Below the pieces are notes generated by a model that saw only the letters and a list, made by a program, of their open reading frames with translations, was not told where the DNA came from and searched no databases. 64,000 nt of DNA. It comes from Planctomycetota bacterium. GTDB taxonomy: Bacteria > Planctomycetota > Phycisphaerae > UBA1845 > UTPLA1. Positions within the stretch are counted from its first letter, which is position 1; each line of letters begins with the position of its first letter. Location of the stretch: assembly GCA_016712275.1 (NCBI GenBank), contig JADJRI010000015.1, positions 23,375 to 87,374 of the forward strand. The letters run 5' to 3'. Positions 22,399-32,835 of the stretch are shown here, piece after piece. A program made the translations under genes and the position numbers.

Positions 22399-25375
22399 AT
22401 GCGAAGGATTGTACCGTGCATCTTGGCGATCGGCCTGGCATTCATCGCCAGCCCCGCATTCGCACAACCGGCCGAATCCACAACGCCCGCGGACGCCCCG
22501 CCCATCGAACCGCTCCTGCCGCCCGGCATTGGAGATTTCAACCTCGAGCTCTACGGTAAATTTGCTTATCTGGGCAAGGGCGAGAACGGCGGACAAATCA
22601 TCGAGGTGCTGGGCAGCTTTAACGGACGACTAGGCCCGCACAAGTTGCAAAGTCGCGATGCGGTGATTTGGTTTCAATACAAGAATTGGAATGACCGCCG
22701 TTATCTCGATGCCGAGATTTTTCTGTGGCAGGACGCCGAAGTGACCCAGCCCACCGGAACGGTCGAAACCGGGCACGCGCTGCTCATTACTCTTCGCACT
22801 TTCGGCAACTTGCTTTTGAATATCGACAGTCAAAGCCCGCGCAGAAATGATTCGAGTGATTTGTATGGCGAAGCCGCTATCGCCCGCAAAATGCTGGATG
22901 CGGTTCCCGCGGAATCGCCTGAGCGTTCCGATACGCCGGTGCTCGTCTCGCCATCGATCGAACAACTGCTCCTTGCACAGCCCAAACCCCGCAAGAAGGT
23001 TTCCTATCGCGCCGAGCAGCTCTTCCATGAGCAGCACAATGGTCAATCTGTTGTCGTCACCTACGGAAATGTTTATTTGTCGCAGGGATCGCCTGCTCAA
23101 AGCGGCGATTATCTCGAATTAAGGGCGGATTCAGCCGTTGTGTATGTTCAAGGGGAGAACGTGGGCGCTGCGATTCCCGGCCTTGTCGATGACAGCCGCG
23201 ATAAATCGAAGAAAAAGAAGGACCCCAATGTGGAGTCGACCACGCAAATGGTTGATCCCCAGGATGAACCCAAACTCAATGACGACGGCAAGAGTGAACA
23301 GCAGGCCGTCGAGGAGTGGGTTCAGGCGGTGTACCTGGAGGGGGACGTGGTGCTGACGCGCGGCGATCGGATGATTCGCGCCGATCGACTATTTTACGAT
23401 TTCTCCCATGACCGCGCTTTGATTCTGGATGTCGTGACCCGCGCGCTGGAGCCTTCCCGCGGTTTGCCGATCTACATTCGTGCCGAGCAGGTACGCCAAC
23501 TCAATACGACAACCTACCAGGCCGAAAATGCCAACGTCTCCATGAGCGAGTTTCACACGCCGCATGTCGCGATTGGCGCGCGGGAAATCGTATTCGAAGA
23601 CATCACACCGCGCAACGAACGCGGAGACATTGTCGGAGTCATGGCGGGGAAATACGTCGCACGTGATACGACGCTCAACCTGGAAGGCACTCCGGTTGCG
23701 TACTGGCCTTATTCAGCCGGGAGTTTTTCGGCAGATCGCCAGTCGTTTCGCCGGGCCACATTCGGTTACAACAGCGATTTTGGCGGACGTTTTGAAACGC
23801 AGTGGTTCCTGTTCAACCTGCTTGGCATTCAGCCGCCGGAGGGTTATGACGCCACGCTGAAGATGGACTATTTCACCCAACGCGGACCGGCGACGGGCAT
23901 CGATGTCGATTACGAACGGGACGACTATTACGGACTGTTTCGAAGCTATTTCATTCACGACCACGGCACGGACGATCTAGGACCCACGCGCGGCGGCGAG
24001 CCGGACCACGAAAATCGCGGCCGCGCACTCATGCGGCACCGGCAGTTTCTCCCCAACGGCTGGGAATTGACGGCTGAAGGTTCTTACATCAGCGACGACC
24101 AGTTTCTTGAGGCGTTCGAGGCGCAACGAGTACGAAAACGCAAAGGATCAGGAATCGCTTCTGAGACTTCTGAAGAGACAGGACAACTGGCAATATTCGG
24201 CATTTGTAAATTGGCGCGCCAACGAATTCGACACACAAACCGAGCATCTGCCTGAAAACAGATTCACCATCATCGGTGAACCGCTCGGAAATTTTGCCAC
24301 GCTTTACAGCGACAACCGTCTTGGGGTGGTGCGATACCGGCGCGACGAACGAGAAATCTTCAATACACAGGACCGTTTTGATAACCTCGGCCATACCGGC
24401 AGCGTGCTTCGCGGCGATACGCGACAGGAAGCGCAAATGCTCCTGCCCGATCTGGGACCTATCAAGATCACCCCGTTTATTTCAGGGCGGGCAACCGGCT
24501 GGGACGATTCGCCCCGCTCTCAGGGCAATGGCGCCGAGGGCCGCGGCATGGTGGACTATGGCGTCCATGCCAACGTGGTCGCCAGCAAGGTCTACGAGAA
24601 TGTACGGTCTCAGCTTCTCGATCTCAACAAGCTCAAGCATATCGTCAAGAGCGACATGACCGCCTTCAACGGTCACGCCAACAAGGATCCGATGGAGCTG
24701 ACGCCCTTCGATTCCGGCGTGGAGGACGTGGCCGACTTTGGCGGTGTTGTGATGGGGCTGCGTCAGCGGCTCCAGACCAAGCGCGGCGGCCCGGGCAAGT
24801 GGCGTTCCGTCGATTGGATCGTTTTCGACCTGGAGGCCGGCTTCTTTCACAATCCGGAGAAGGACGAAAACACCCACGGCGACTTCATCATGGCGCGGCC
24901 GGAAGACAGCATTTCTTCAAATTTCATCGCCGCGAATTTTCAGTATCGTCTCAGCGATTCGACCATGCTTGTCTATGACGGCGTGTACGACCCGAACCGC
25001 AATAACATGGGGACAAGTGCCATATCCGTGGCAGTAGAACGGGAGCCCCGTCTCGCCTATTTTGCCGGGTGGCGATATATTCACGACACTGACAACAGCC
25101 TTGTCGTCTTCGGCGCGAATTACAAGCTGAACGAGAAACACACGCTTGGCTTCCGCGAAACCTACGATGTCGACCTGGGACGCAATCACTCGACGCAAAT
25201 CATCTATATTCGCAAGTGGCCGCGATTCTACACGGCTGTCGCGTTCGACGTGGATCGAACGCTTGAGGACACGGGCATCAACTTCAGCATCTGGCCCGAA
25301 GGCGCGCCGCAATTCGGTCTGGGTTCCAAGCGATACACCGGTCTTTCCGATTCTGTCGGCGTCAACCTGCGATAA
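22399..25375 (+). CDS. lptD: LptD/OstA-like outer-membrane LPS-assembly protein (one frame break)
   Basis: About 990 residues. The start at 22399 (MRRIVPCILAIGLAFIASPAFAQ) gives a clean signal peptide, with GGGAG about 12 bases upstream. The N-terminal half carries an OstA-type repeat pattern: VYLEGDVVLTRGDRMIRADRLFYDFSHDRALI, then VREQ-like YIRAEQVRQLNTTTYQAENANVS, then GAREIVFED. The C-terminal half is a beta-barrel-like region with alternating aromatic strands (SMETQWFLFNLLG-type, YERDDYYGLFRSYFIHDHG, FVNWRANEFDTQTEHLPENRFT, VGVNLR end). The frame slips near 24118-24122 and resumes as RNEYENAKDQESLLRLLKRQ. LptD inserts lipopolysaccharide into the outer membrane. A charged linker (DDSRDKSKKKKDPN) near residue 270 is unusual. 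Assignment rests on fold-like features and length, so lptD is probable, not certain. Confidence 0.75.
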
Positions 25376-25437
25376 TTCGATCTAGAGATCGCGCACAGAT
25401 CTGAGAATTTGGAACGGCATTTCCATAGACAAAATCG

Positions 25438-25470
25438 GGGGCGTCGCTCTTGGCGACGGCCCGGTTGCTT
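25438..25470 (+). terminator. Probable terminator after the LptD-like gene
   Basis: GGGCGTCGC (25439-25447) can pair with GCGACGGCCC (25453-25462) with one bulge, followed by GGTTGCTTTT. The remaining sequence to the sigma gene holds no other recognised element. Confidence 0.5.
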
Positions 25471-25760
25471 TTGGGTCGGTCGGTCTCGACCCCTCGGCGG
25501 GAAGGAGAAGAAAGTGGAGAGTCGGCAAAAAGGCCGGCTTCCACAGGAGAAGACGGGCGACTTGTAAAATCGGCTATCGCTTTTTTCACAAGGATTCTTC
25601 GGCCCGAAGCCACTTGAGGCGCGCATTGAAGGCAAATGCCGCCCGTGTTACCCTACCCATCAATCGGTCGTCGTTAATGGCTTTGCACGCGGAACTTAGG
25701 GGATACACTTCTGCGCTGGTAATCGTACCGTGGTGCAGCCGCTTACGGAGAACCAATCCG

Positions 25761-26339
25761 TTGGAACCGGACCGCGATAAACTACTTCTTGCACGTTTGG
25801 GCGAAGGCGATCAATCCGCCGTTCCGGAAATCCGCGCACGCTACGAGCGCGAGCTTAATCTCTTTTGCCGTCGAATGGTCTACGATGAAGTCCTGGCAGA
25901 AGACATCGTCCAGGAAGTCATGATGAAATGTTTCAGCCCCGGCGTCGCACCGCCGACCGGCAGCCTTCGCGGGTGGCTCTACAAGGTGGCTCGAAATCGA
26001 TCCATCGATGAAATTCGCAAGATGCGGCCGGAAGTTCGGATGTCCGCCATGAAGTCCGCCAGTCATATCTGGGATGGCGGGGCCATTCCCATCGACCCCG
26101 GCACAACCCCCGCCGGCAAAGCCATCAAGCAGGACCGTGCCCGCCGCGTTCAAATGGCGATCGATTCGATGGAAGAGGACCTGCGCGAAGTGGTCATCCT
26201 TTACTTTTTTCAGGGCCTTCCCCGTTTGGAAGTGGCGGAGGCGATCGGACTATCGCTGGCCGGTGCAAAGGCCCGCCTCGCCCGTGCGACCAAACTCCTT
26301 CGTGAGCAGTTGCACGCGCTGGATGATTCATCCATATGA
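25761..26339 (+). CDS. ECF-type RNA polymerase sigma factor
   Basis: The preferred start is TTG at 25761 (LEPDRDKLLLARLGEGDQSA), about ten bases after GGAG; the frame stays open upstream to 25614 but that part has no family character. Region 2 is seen in LFCRRMVYDEVLAEDIVQEVMMKCF and GWLYKVARNRSIDEIRK. Region 4 is in MEEDLREVVILYFFQGLPRLEVAEAIGLSLAGAKARLARATKLLRE, an HTH. There is no region 3, as in ECF factors. The stop codon overlaps the start of the kinase gene (ATGA at 26336-26339), so the two are translationally coupled. The downstream partner, an anti-sigma zinc-finger fused to a kinase, is its likely regulator. Confidence 0.93.
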   Translation: MEPDRDKLLLARLGEGDQSAVPEIRARYERELNLFCRRMVYDEVLAEDIVQEVMMKCFSPGVAPPTGSLRGWLYKVARNRSIDEIRKMRPEVRMSAMKSASHIWDGGAIPIDPGTTPAGKAIKQDRARRVQMAIDSMEEDLREVVILYFFQGLPRLEVAEAIGLSLAGAKARLARATKLLREQLHALDDSSI

Positions 26340-28984
26340 ACTGCGAGACAGTCGAGGAATGCCTGCTCGACTATGTCGAAGGCCAACTGGACGCCGACGC
26401 CTCGCGCGACATGAAGATCCACATCGACGAATGCCCTTCCTGCAGAATGGCCCATCGCGATACGAAGGAACTGATCGGCGCGATTCATGTCGCCAAGGAG
26501 TCGCAGGAGCGCGCGATCAGCAGAATGTCCTCGACGACCGCCGCGCGATCAATGGGCATCGAGCAGCCTGGTGCATGGTCGGCCGGTTCGCGTCTGGGCG
26601 ATTTCGAAATCATTGCATTAATCGGTCGCGGCGGTATGGGCGCGGTTTACCGTGCCAGACAAGTGTCGCTCAATCGCATCGTCGCGCTCAAAATCCTGCC
26701 GGCCGGTCTTTCTCAATCCAAGGACGCCCTGACGCGTTTTCGTCGCGAGGCGCAGGCCGCCGCGAAGCTGCACCACACCAACATCGTGCCGGTTTACGCG
26801 CAGGGCGAGCAGGCCGAGCACTTTTACTATGCAATGGAAATCATCGACGGCGTCGATCTGGGCCGCGTCCTGAAAACCGATCCATCCCGGCTCTATCATT
26901 CGCAGGCGAGCCCCCCCACGCGCGACACGACGGAAACCGGCGCCGATCCGCGCGAGGCATCGACCTCTTCTCAAATAAGCATAACTCGTCCGCGGTCCGA
27001 CTATCGACGGCTGGCCCGCCTCATGGCACAGGTGGCCGACGCGCTTTCGCATGCCCATCGACACAGCGTGCTGCATCGTGACATCAAACCGCAGAATCTC
27101 CTTCTTGGCACAGATGGGCAACTGCACATTACCGATTTCGGTCTTGCCCGCCTGTTGGATGAACCCAGCCTGACAGTCACGGGCGAGATGCTCGGCACGC
27201 CGGCCTACATGTCGCCTGAGCAAATCGACGCCGACCGAGACCGGATCGATCAGCGAACCGATATCTACTCGCTTGGCGTAACGATGTACGAACTACTTAC
27301 CGGCATGCGACCGTTCGACGGACCGACGCGCGAGCAGACCATCGCCCGAATTCGCATGCGCGAGCCGAAACCGCCGCGAAAGCTCAATTCCAATGTTCCC
27401 ATCGACCTGGAGACGATTTGCCTTCGCGCGATGGAAAAGGAGCCGAAGCGCCGTTATCAAAATGCGGCCGACATGGCGGCGGACCTGCTGCGCTACGCAA
27501 GCGACAAGCCGATTCTCAGCCGCCGTGTGGGACCGATTGAAAAAACAATCAAATGGGTGCGACGGCACCCGGCCATGACAACGATCATTTCGCTTTCCCT
27601 TGTGCTGTGCGTGGTTGCGACGCTCTGGAGAGTGCAGACTGCGCGGGCCAATCGCGACAAGGCGGACGATCTGGTGCGGCAGGCTTTTGAAGCCCTCGCT
27701 TTCGAAGATTATCGCGAACCGAGGCCGGCGCTGGTCAAACTCGCCGAGGCTGAATCACTGGGCGCCGATCCCACACAATTCGACATCGCCGATGGAATGG
27801 GCAAACTTCTCGATGACACGCCAAAGGCCATCCGCCGCTTCGAGAGCGCTCTCGCACGTGAACCGAAGAATGTGCGAATCATGTACCTGCTTGCATGGGC
27901 CTGCCGAATGGATCAACGCATCGCAGATTATGAGGCATGGGTGAAAAAGGCGGACGCACTCGGCGGCGCCAAGACTGATGCGGCGGCGCATTTTTTCCGC
28001 GGGCAGGCGCTCGTTCGAAACGAGCCGAATGAAGCGATCGAGAGCTTCAAGGTCGCCGACAGTTTGCGCGATTCCTATCAAATCATGCTGCATCTCGGGC
28101 GCGCGCTGAATCACAAGATGTACCACGAACGGACGCTGGATAATTTCAAACGCATCAAAGATCGACTCGGCGCGGCCTGCGAACTTCGCCAAAGGAAGGC
28201 CTACCCGCGCTACCTCTTGTCACTTGCTCACCGCATTGCCGGCGAAATTCATCGCGATAAAGGTCAACACGATTTGGCCAAGACAGATTTTGAAGAAGCA
28301 CTGGCTCTTGCGAAGCAAGCCATTGATGTCGAGCCGGATAGCCCGCGCGGCTATGTATGCGAAGCCGAATACTGGGAATCGATGGGTGACTATTCCAAGG
28401 CACTGGATGCCCGCGATCGGGGCGAGAAATACTGCAAGACAACGGCTGAGCAGATCGAATTGTTCGAGTATCGCTGGCGCCTTTGCTATTGGCTCGGCCG
28501 ATACGACCGTGCCGCGACGGACCTCGACGCGCTGGCAAGGCTGTGTCCGCCGACCGATCCCAAGTACATCTGGCATCTCTACTTTTTTCCGGCCTTGATT
28601 GCCCTTGAAACCGGAAAGCCCGAACGCGCGGTTGAACTGGCTGAAAGGATGGCAGCCGACCGGCCGGATGATTCTCGTGCTATTTCATCGGCCATCGGTC
28701 TGCTTCAAATCCTGGGGCGCTTAAAAGTAGCCAGTCAGCTTACGGAAAACCGAAAGGCTTCCCTTGGCACTGCCAAACTTGGGGAACCGGCTGAACTCTT
28801 TAGCAGCGGTTGCCTTGCTCTGGCCCGGTCGGACCGCCCGGCTGCGCTCGCCGCATTTGCCGCCTGCGAGCAGACTTATGACTTTGACGATTATTGCTAC
28901 CTCGCCAAGGTCATCACCCGACGCATGGCCACTGATCAGAATTGGCCAGAATGGCCGTCCAATAGAAGGCCCGACGGTCAATAA
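26336..28984 (+). CDS. Anti-sigma-type zinc finger / Ser-Thr kinase / membrane helix / TPR fusion protein
   Basis: 882 residues. Residues 1-45 carry a ZAS-like zinc finger HxxxCxxC (His29, Cys33, Cys36). Residues 88-390 are a Hanks-type kinase: glycine loop GRGGMGAV (97-104), Lys119, HRDIKPQN (Asp249), DFG (267-269), and GTPAYMSPEQ. All catalytic residues are present. A ~45-residue polar insert (about 180-225) lies before the helix leading to HRD. A single membrane helix lies at about 413-432 (MTTIISLSLVLCVVATLW). The external ~450 residues are TPR-like helical repeats. The architecture implies a membrane receptor kinase that holds and phosphorylates the coupled sigma factor upon a signal sensed by the TPR part. 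This is known in outline for planctomycete ECF-kinase pairs; the exact signal is unknown. Confidence 0.93.
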   Translation: MNCETVEECLLDYVEGQLDADASRDMKIHIDECPSCRMAHRDTKELIGAIHVAKESQERAISRMSSTTAARSMGIEQPGAWSAGSRLGDFEIIALIGRGGMGAVYRARQVSLNRIVALKILPAGLSQSKDALTRFRREAQAAAKLHHTNIVPVYAQGEQAEHFYYAMEIIDGVDLGRVLKTDPSRLYHSQASPPTRDTTETGADPREASTSSQISITRPRSDYRRLARLMAQVADALSHAHRHSVLHRDIKPQNLLLGTDGQLHITDFGLARLLDEPSLTVTGEMLGTPAYMSPEQIDADRDRIDQRTDIYSLGVTMYELLTGMRPFDGPTREQTIARIRMREPKPPRKLNSNVPIDLETICLRAMEKEPKRRYQNAADMAADLLRYASDKPILSRRVGPIEKTIKWVRRHPAMTTIISLSLVLCVVATLWRVQTARANRDKADDLVRQAFEALAFEDYREPRPALVKLAEAESLGADPTQFDIADGMGKLLDDTPKAIRRFESALAREPKNVRIMYLLAWACRMDQRIADYEAWVKKADALGGAKTDAAAHFFRGQALVRNEPNEAIESFKVADSLRDSYQIMLHLGRALNHKMYHERTLDNFKRIKDRLGAACELRQRKAYPRYLLSLAHRIAGEIHRDKGQHDLAKTDFEEALALAKQAIDVEPDSPRGYVCEAEYWESMGDYSKALDARDRGEKYCKTTAEQIELFEYRWRLCYWLGRYDRAATDLDALARLCPPTDPKYIWHLYFFPALIALETGKPERAVELAERMAADRPDDSRAISSAIGLLQILGRLKVASQLTENRKASLGTAKLGEPAELFSSGCLALARSDRPAALAAFAACEQTYDFDDYCYLAKVITRRMATDQNWPEWPSNRRPDGQ

Positions 28985-29165
28985 ATGCGGATAACCCCAA
29001 TCTTTTTTCTTCCGAAGGCAAAAAAAGTACAAATTTGATAGCCTGCGGGACCATTGTTCGTCTTCCACAGGGGTGTTTTGTTATGATGGGAGAAGTTCTG
29101 ACGGGATTGGGAATAGCGTGGCTCTTCATGCGCTGGATGCATTAGACAAACGGACAAAACTGGGT

Positions 29166-30960
29166 ATGAGAAAACGGATATCAATGTTCGTGATTAACTT
29201 GAAACGAACTGTTGTTCGATTCGCGCCGGTTGCCGGCTTGTTGGTGGGCTTTTCGGCGCAATGGGCCGATGCGCAGCCGCCGCATGCACTGGTTCCCATT
29301 CGCACACCACTATTTTCAATTGACCTCGCCTCTCCCACCGCAATGTCGCCGAATCTCACGGCCAGCGATGTGCTTACCAAACCGGGACCATCGCCCATTT
29401 TTCCTCATGTCGGCCTCGGTCTTAACAGCCCACTCGACGATCTTGACGGCCTTTCGGGCGATCGTAGCGAAGCACTTTTGGCCGGCGGCACGACGCCGAC
29501 ATTCGCCATTCTTTTCAGTATCGATCGTTTGTCGGTCGGACTTGCCCCACCGGATCCCACGCTGGTGGCAATCAATCGGCCATTTAACGCTCTTGAACAG
29601 GCTGCCAAGAATCAGGCGCCGGCCGATCTCTTCATGTCGACTTTGCTGTTCGACATGAGCGGGCCGCTCCTGCCGCCCATGCGCGGTCCCGGCGGTGGCG
29701 GCAACAATACATCGACAAAAATCAGGGCGATACGGGTGGCGTCGACTACGACCTGAAACCCGAAAAAGCGCCGGAAGTTTCCGTCGATCCCACTGAGGCC
29801 AAGGATAGCACCGATGCCCTTGCCTATATCGATGAGGGCGGTGGCCCGATGCGCGGCGTCGAAGCAAATGGAATCTTTTTTTCCCTGACGCGGCAAAGCC
29901 CTTCGCTTGCCGAGTTACCAGGCAACGGAAGCGCGCGAATATCTACTTTGATCCCGGGCCGACGGCGCCCAACAATGAAATCCTTTATGCCAGCGCCCAG
30001 CAACTTGGTTTGCAACCTGGACCCAACGGTGATGATATTCGCAGTCTCGTGGTTTTTGACAACGGGGATCGCGTGCTCAATCCCACGAATGACAGAATCT
30101 TTTTTACTTTATCCCGCAACTCACCCTCGATTAATGGATTTAGCGCAGCCGACATTTTGGTATCAAACGGCTCCGGCAGTTTCACGCGATATGCCGCCGC
30201 GGAAGATCTGGGGCTCGCTCCGTCAGACGCCATCGACGGACTTGAAATCCATGTGACCGACGACATCGATCAGTCCATTGTCAACCACGCGCTCTTGCTC
30301 GTCATTCCCGGCGACCATGACAACGACGGCGACCTCGATCAGGACGATTGTGAAGAATTCCAGAATTGCTACAGCGGCACCGCACCACTCGACACCAATG
30401 GTCAGGCAAACTACACAGTGGGTGTCGGACCGGCCAATCAATTCAATCCGGCAAACCTTACGATAGAAACGGGTGACCGCGTCACCTGGGTCTGGTCCGG
30501 CGGATTGCATAGTGTGGTCAGCGGAACCAACGGCATCTATGACGGCGCGTTTCATTCCGGCGTGCCGACATCGGTCACCGGAACGACATTTCAAGTTGTT
30601 TTTTCTCATGCGTTTGTCGATTTGTATCCGCGTTCCGAAGGCATCTACAACTACTTCAGCCAGACAGTTCCGCCCCCCGGTATGCGCGGCGCTGTGGAGG
30701 TCTTGCCGCATCCCTGTGCCACATACGACCTCGATCACGACCGGGACGTTGACTGCGAAGATTGGCGAATATTGACTACGGTCTATTTGGAATTCAATGC
30801 GACGCTTTGCGTGCCGCTTACCATTCCTGAGTTTGTCGCGGTGCTGCTCGATCAGCCGATGCACCCCGCACATGTTTGTCTCGCCGATATGAACGCCGAT
30901 GGCGTCGCCAATGGCCGGGATGTGCGTCCATACGTCAACGCATATCTAGCCATGCCTTAG
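29166..30960 (+). CDS. Secreted protein with cupredoxin-like domain nested between dockerin-like repeats (two frame breaks)
   Basis: About 597 residues. The start at 29166 (MRKRISMFVINLKRTVVRFAPVAGLLVGF) gives a signal peptide ending near ADAQ; no strong SD is seen. The frame slips near 29707-29712 (joining GGGNNT to YIDKNQGDTGGVDYD) and near 29930-29938 (joining PGNGSA to NIYFDPGPTAPNNEILYASAQ). The first ~400 residues hold repeats with FFSLTRQSPS and FFTLSRNSPSINGFSAADIL. A dockerin-like repeat (HDNDGDLDQDDCEEFQNCYSG) follows, then a plastocyanin-like segment (FNPANLTIETGDRVTWVWSGGLHSVVSG ... FHSG ... GMRGAVEV). Two more dockerin-like repeats (YDLDHDRDVDCEDW, ADMNADGVANGRDV) end the protein. 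The cupredoxin His is present in GGLHS, but the usual Cys and second His before the Met are absent. Function unknown. Confidence 0.75.
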
Positions 30961-31111
30961 ACCCGATTCAAGCTCACGAAACAACATAAACATCGCAAAA
31001 ACAAGCATTTAAGAATAATTCACATCTCTTTTGCGTTGACGGCATCACCCGCCGATTATTACAATATGCGCGGATGAGCGACTTCGCGTCATGCTCGCCC
31101 ATAGGATTCTC

Positions 31112-31249
31112 ATGACCACGTTGAACGAACAACTCGCCTCCGCGCTGACACGATGCGGTCAACACCGCGCACGTTTGTGGTTCGGCGTGGTTGAGCGGAC
31201 GCACACCATCGGCCTCGCCGATTTCATGTCCAAAATCTTCAACGAATAA
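31112..31249 (+). CDS. Possible 45-codon small open reading frame, unknown
   Basis: Reads MTTLNEQLASALTRCGQHRA and ends LADFMSKIFNE. A weak AGGAT lies just upstream. It sits in the 430-base gap before the lysine aminotransferase gene on the same strand. It could be a real small protein, a leader or chance. I recognise no family; the rest of the gap (31250-31393) shows no gene. Confidence 0.22.
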   Translation: MTTLNEQLASALTRCGQHRARLWFGVVERTHTIGLADFMSKIFNE

Positions 31250-31393
31250 TCGAACGAGTTTTGTCGCATTTCCAGATGTTGACCCGTCCGCGCGCCATTG
31301 GCGGCCAGGTCGCCCGAAAGTTCATTGTTCGTTTTCATGCAAAGATCCATGGCGACCGCTGCGTCGCCACTTAGAATTCCTTGAGGAACAGAC

Positions 31394-32728
31394 ATGCTTG
31401 CCAAGACACCCAAGTCAATCAAAATTGATCCGACCGATGTTCTGACCGAATTGAAGAAACACATACTTGTCGATGGATTCGAAATCGTGATCGATCTCGA
31501 ACGCAGTCAGGGATGCTACCTCTATGACGCGCATTCCGATCGCACCCTGATCGACCTGTATGCCTTTTATGCCTCCATGCCCGTCGGCTTCAATCATCCG
31601 CACTTTCAACGACAAGACGTTCAGGATGATCTGCTCGCCGCCGCCAGCGTCAAAGTGGCGAACTCCGACGTCTATAGCGTGCCCATGGCGCGGTTTGTCA
31701 AAACGCTTGTGCGCGTCTTCGGCGTGCCCGAATTGCCGAAGCTGTTTTTTGTCGAAGGCGGCGCGCTGGCGGTCGAAAACGCGCTGAAAGCGGCCATGGA
31801 CTGGAAAGTCCAGAAGAACATTGCCGCGGGACATGGCGAAATCGGTACTGACGTTTTGCATTTCAGAAACTGCTTCCATGGTCGCACCGGCTATACCATG
31901 TCGCTGACCAACACTGATCCCAACAAAGTGGCATTGTTCGCCAAATTCGACTGGCCGCGTGTCTCGTCGCCGGCGATCGACCATTCGCTCAGCGAGCCGC
32001 AACGCACCGAAAAGGTCGTCACGGACGAGAAACAGGCCGAGGCGGAAATCATGCAGGCGATTCAGACCCGCCCGAACCGCATTTGCGCGATCATCATCGA
32101 ACCGATACAGGGCGAAGGCGGAGATCGCCATTTCCGTAAGGAGTGGTTCCAGACGCTACGCCGAATCGCAAACGAGCACGACATGTTGCTCATTTTTGAC
32201 GAGGTGCAGTCCGGCATGGGCGTCAGCGGCCGGAAATGGTGCTTTCAGCATTTCGATGTCACACCGGACCTGCTCTGCTTTGGCAAGAAGGCCCAAGTTT
32301 GCGGCGTCATGGCGGGGTCGCGCATCGACGAAGTGAAGGACAACGTTTGGCGGAAACCGAGCCGAATTAATTCGACCTGGGGCGGAAACTTTACCGACAT
32401 GGTCCGCTCAACGCACTACATGCAGATTGTCGAGCAGGAAGACCTCGTCGAAAACGCACGCGAAATGGGAGAGCGGTTTCTCGATGCCCTGAAACAACTG
32501 GCCGCCGAAAACCCGATCATAAAATCGGTGCGCGGCCGCGGGCTGCTTCTTGCCTTTGACCTGGCCGATACCGAGAGCCGCAATAAATTCTGGCGAAATT
32601 GCTTTTCGAGCGGGCTGCTCGTGCTTCGCAGCGGCGAACGATCCATTCGTCTTCGCCCGGTTCTCGACATACGTCCGGAAATCATCGACGAATCGATCAA
32701 GCTGATGCGTGATGCCCTGCAGAAATAG
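31394..32728 (+). CDS. lat: L-lysine 6-transaminase (lysine epsilon-aminotransferase)
   Basis: 444 residues, the usual length. A class III PLP-dependent aminotransferase that transfers the epsilon amino group of lysine to 2-oxoglutarate, yielding alpha-aminoadipate semialdehyde. Seen: DVLTELKKHILVDGFEIVIDLERSQG, FVEGGALAVENALKAAMDWK, HFRNCFHGRTGYTMSLTNT, IIIEPIQGEGGD, LIFDEVQSGMG, FGKKAQVCGVM (PLP lysine Lys298 or Lys299), and RINSTWGGNFTDMVR, which is characteristic of this subfamily rather than of ornithine or acetylornithine aminotransferases. GAGG precedes the ATG. The next plus-strand metabolic gene is alanine dehydrogenase. Confidence 0.9.
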   Translation: MLAKTPKSIKIDPTDVLTELKKHILVDGFEIVIDLERSQGCYLYDAHSDRTLIDLYAFYASMPVGFNHPHFQRQDVQDDLLAAASVKVANSDVYSVPMARFVKTLVRVFGVPELPKLFFVEGGALAVENALKAAMDWKVQKNIAAGHGEIGTDVLHFRNCFHGRTGYTMSLTNTDPNKVALFAKFDWPRVSSPAIDHSLSEPQRTEKVVTDEKQAEAEIMQAIQTRPNRICAIIIEPIQGEGGDRHFRKEWFQTLRRIANEHDMLLIFDEVQSGMGVSGRKWCFQHFDVTPDLLCFGKKAQVCGVMAGSRIDEVKDNVWRKPSRINSTWGGNFTDMVRSTHYMQIVEQEDLVENAREMGERFLDALKQLAAENPIIKSVRGRGLLLAFDLADTESRNKFWRNCFSSGLLVLRSGERSIRLRPVLDIRPEIIDESIKLMRDALQK

Positions 32729-32835
32729 GCGGGCGGAGCAAGGCGGCGAAGTGAGCCGCCGGGGTTCGGCCGAGCGTGTTTCGCTGTATACCCGGTAATA
32801 CACTACGCACGAAATGCCGGCATCATGGCATTGAC

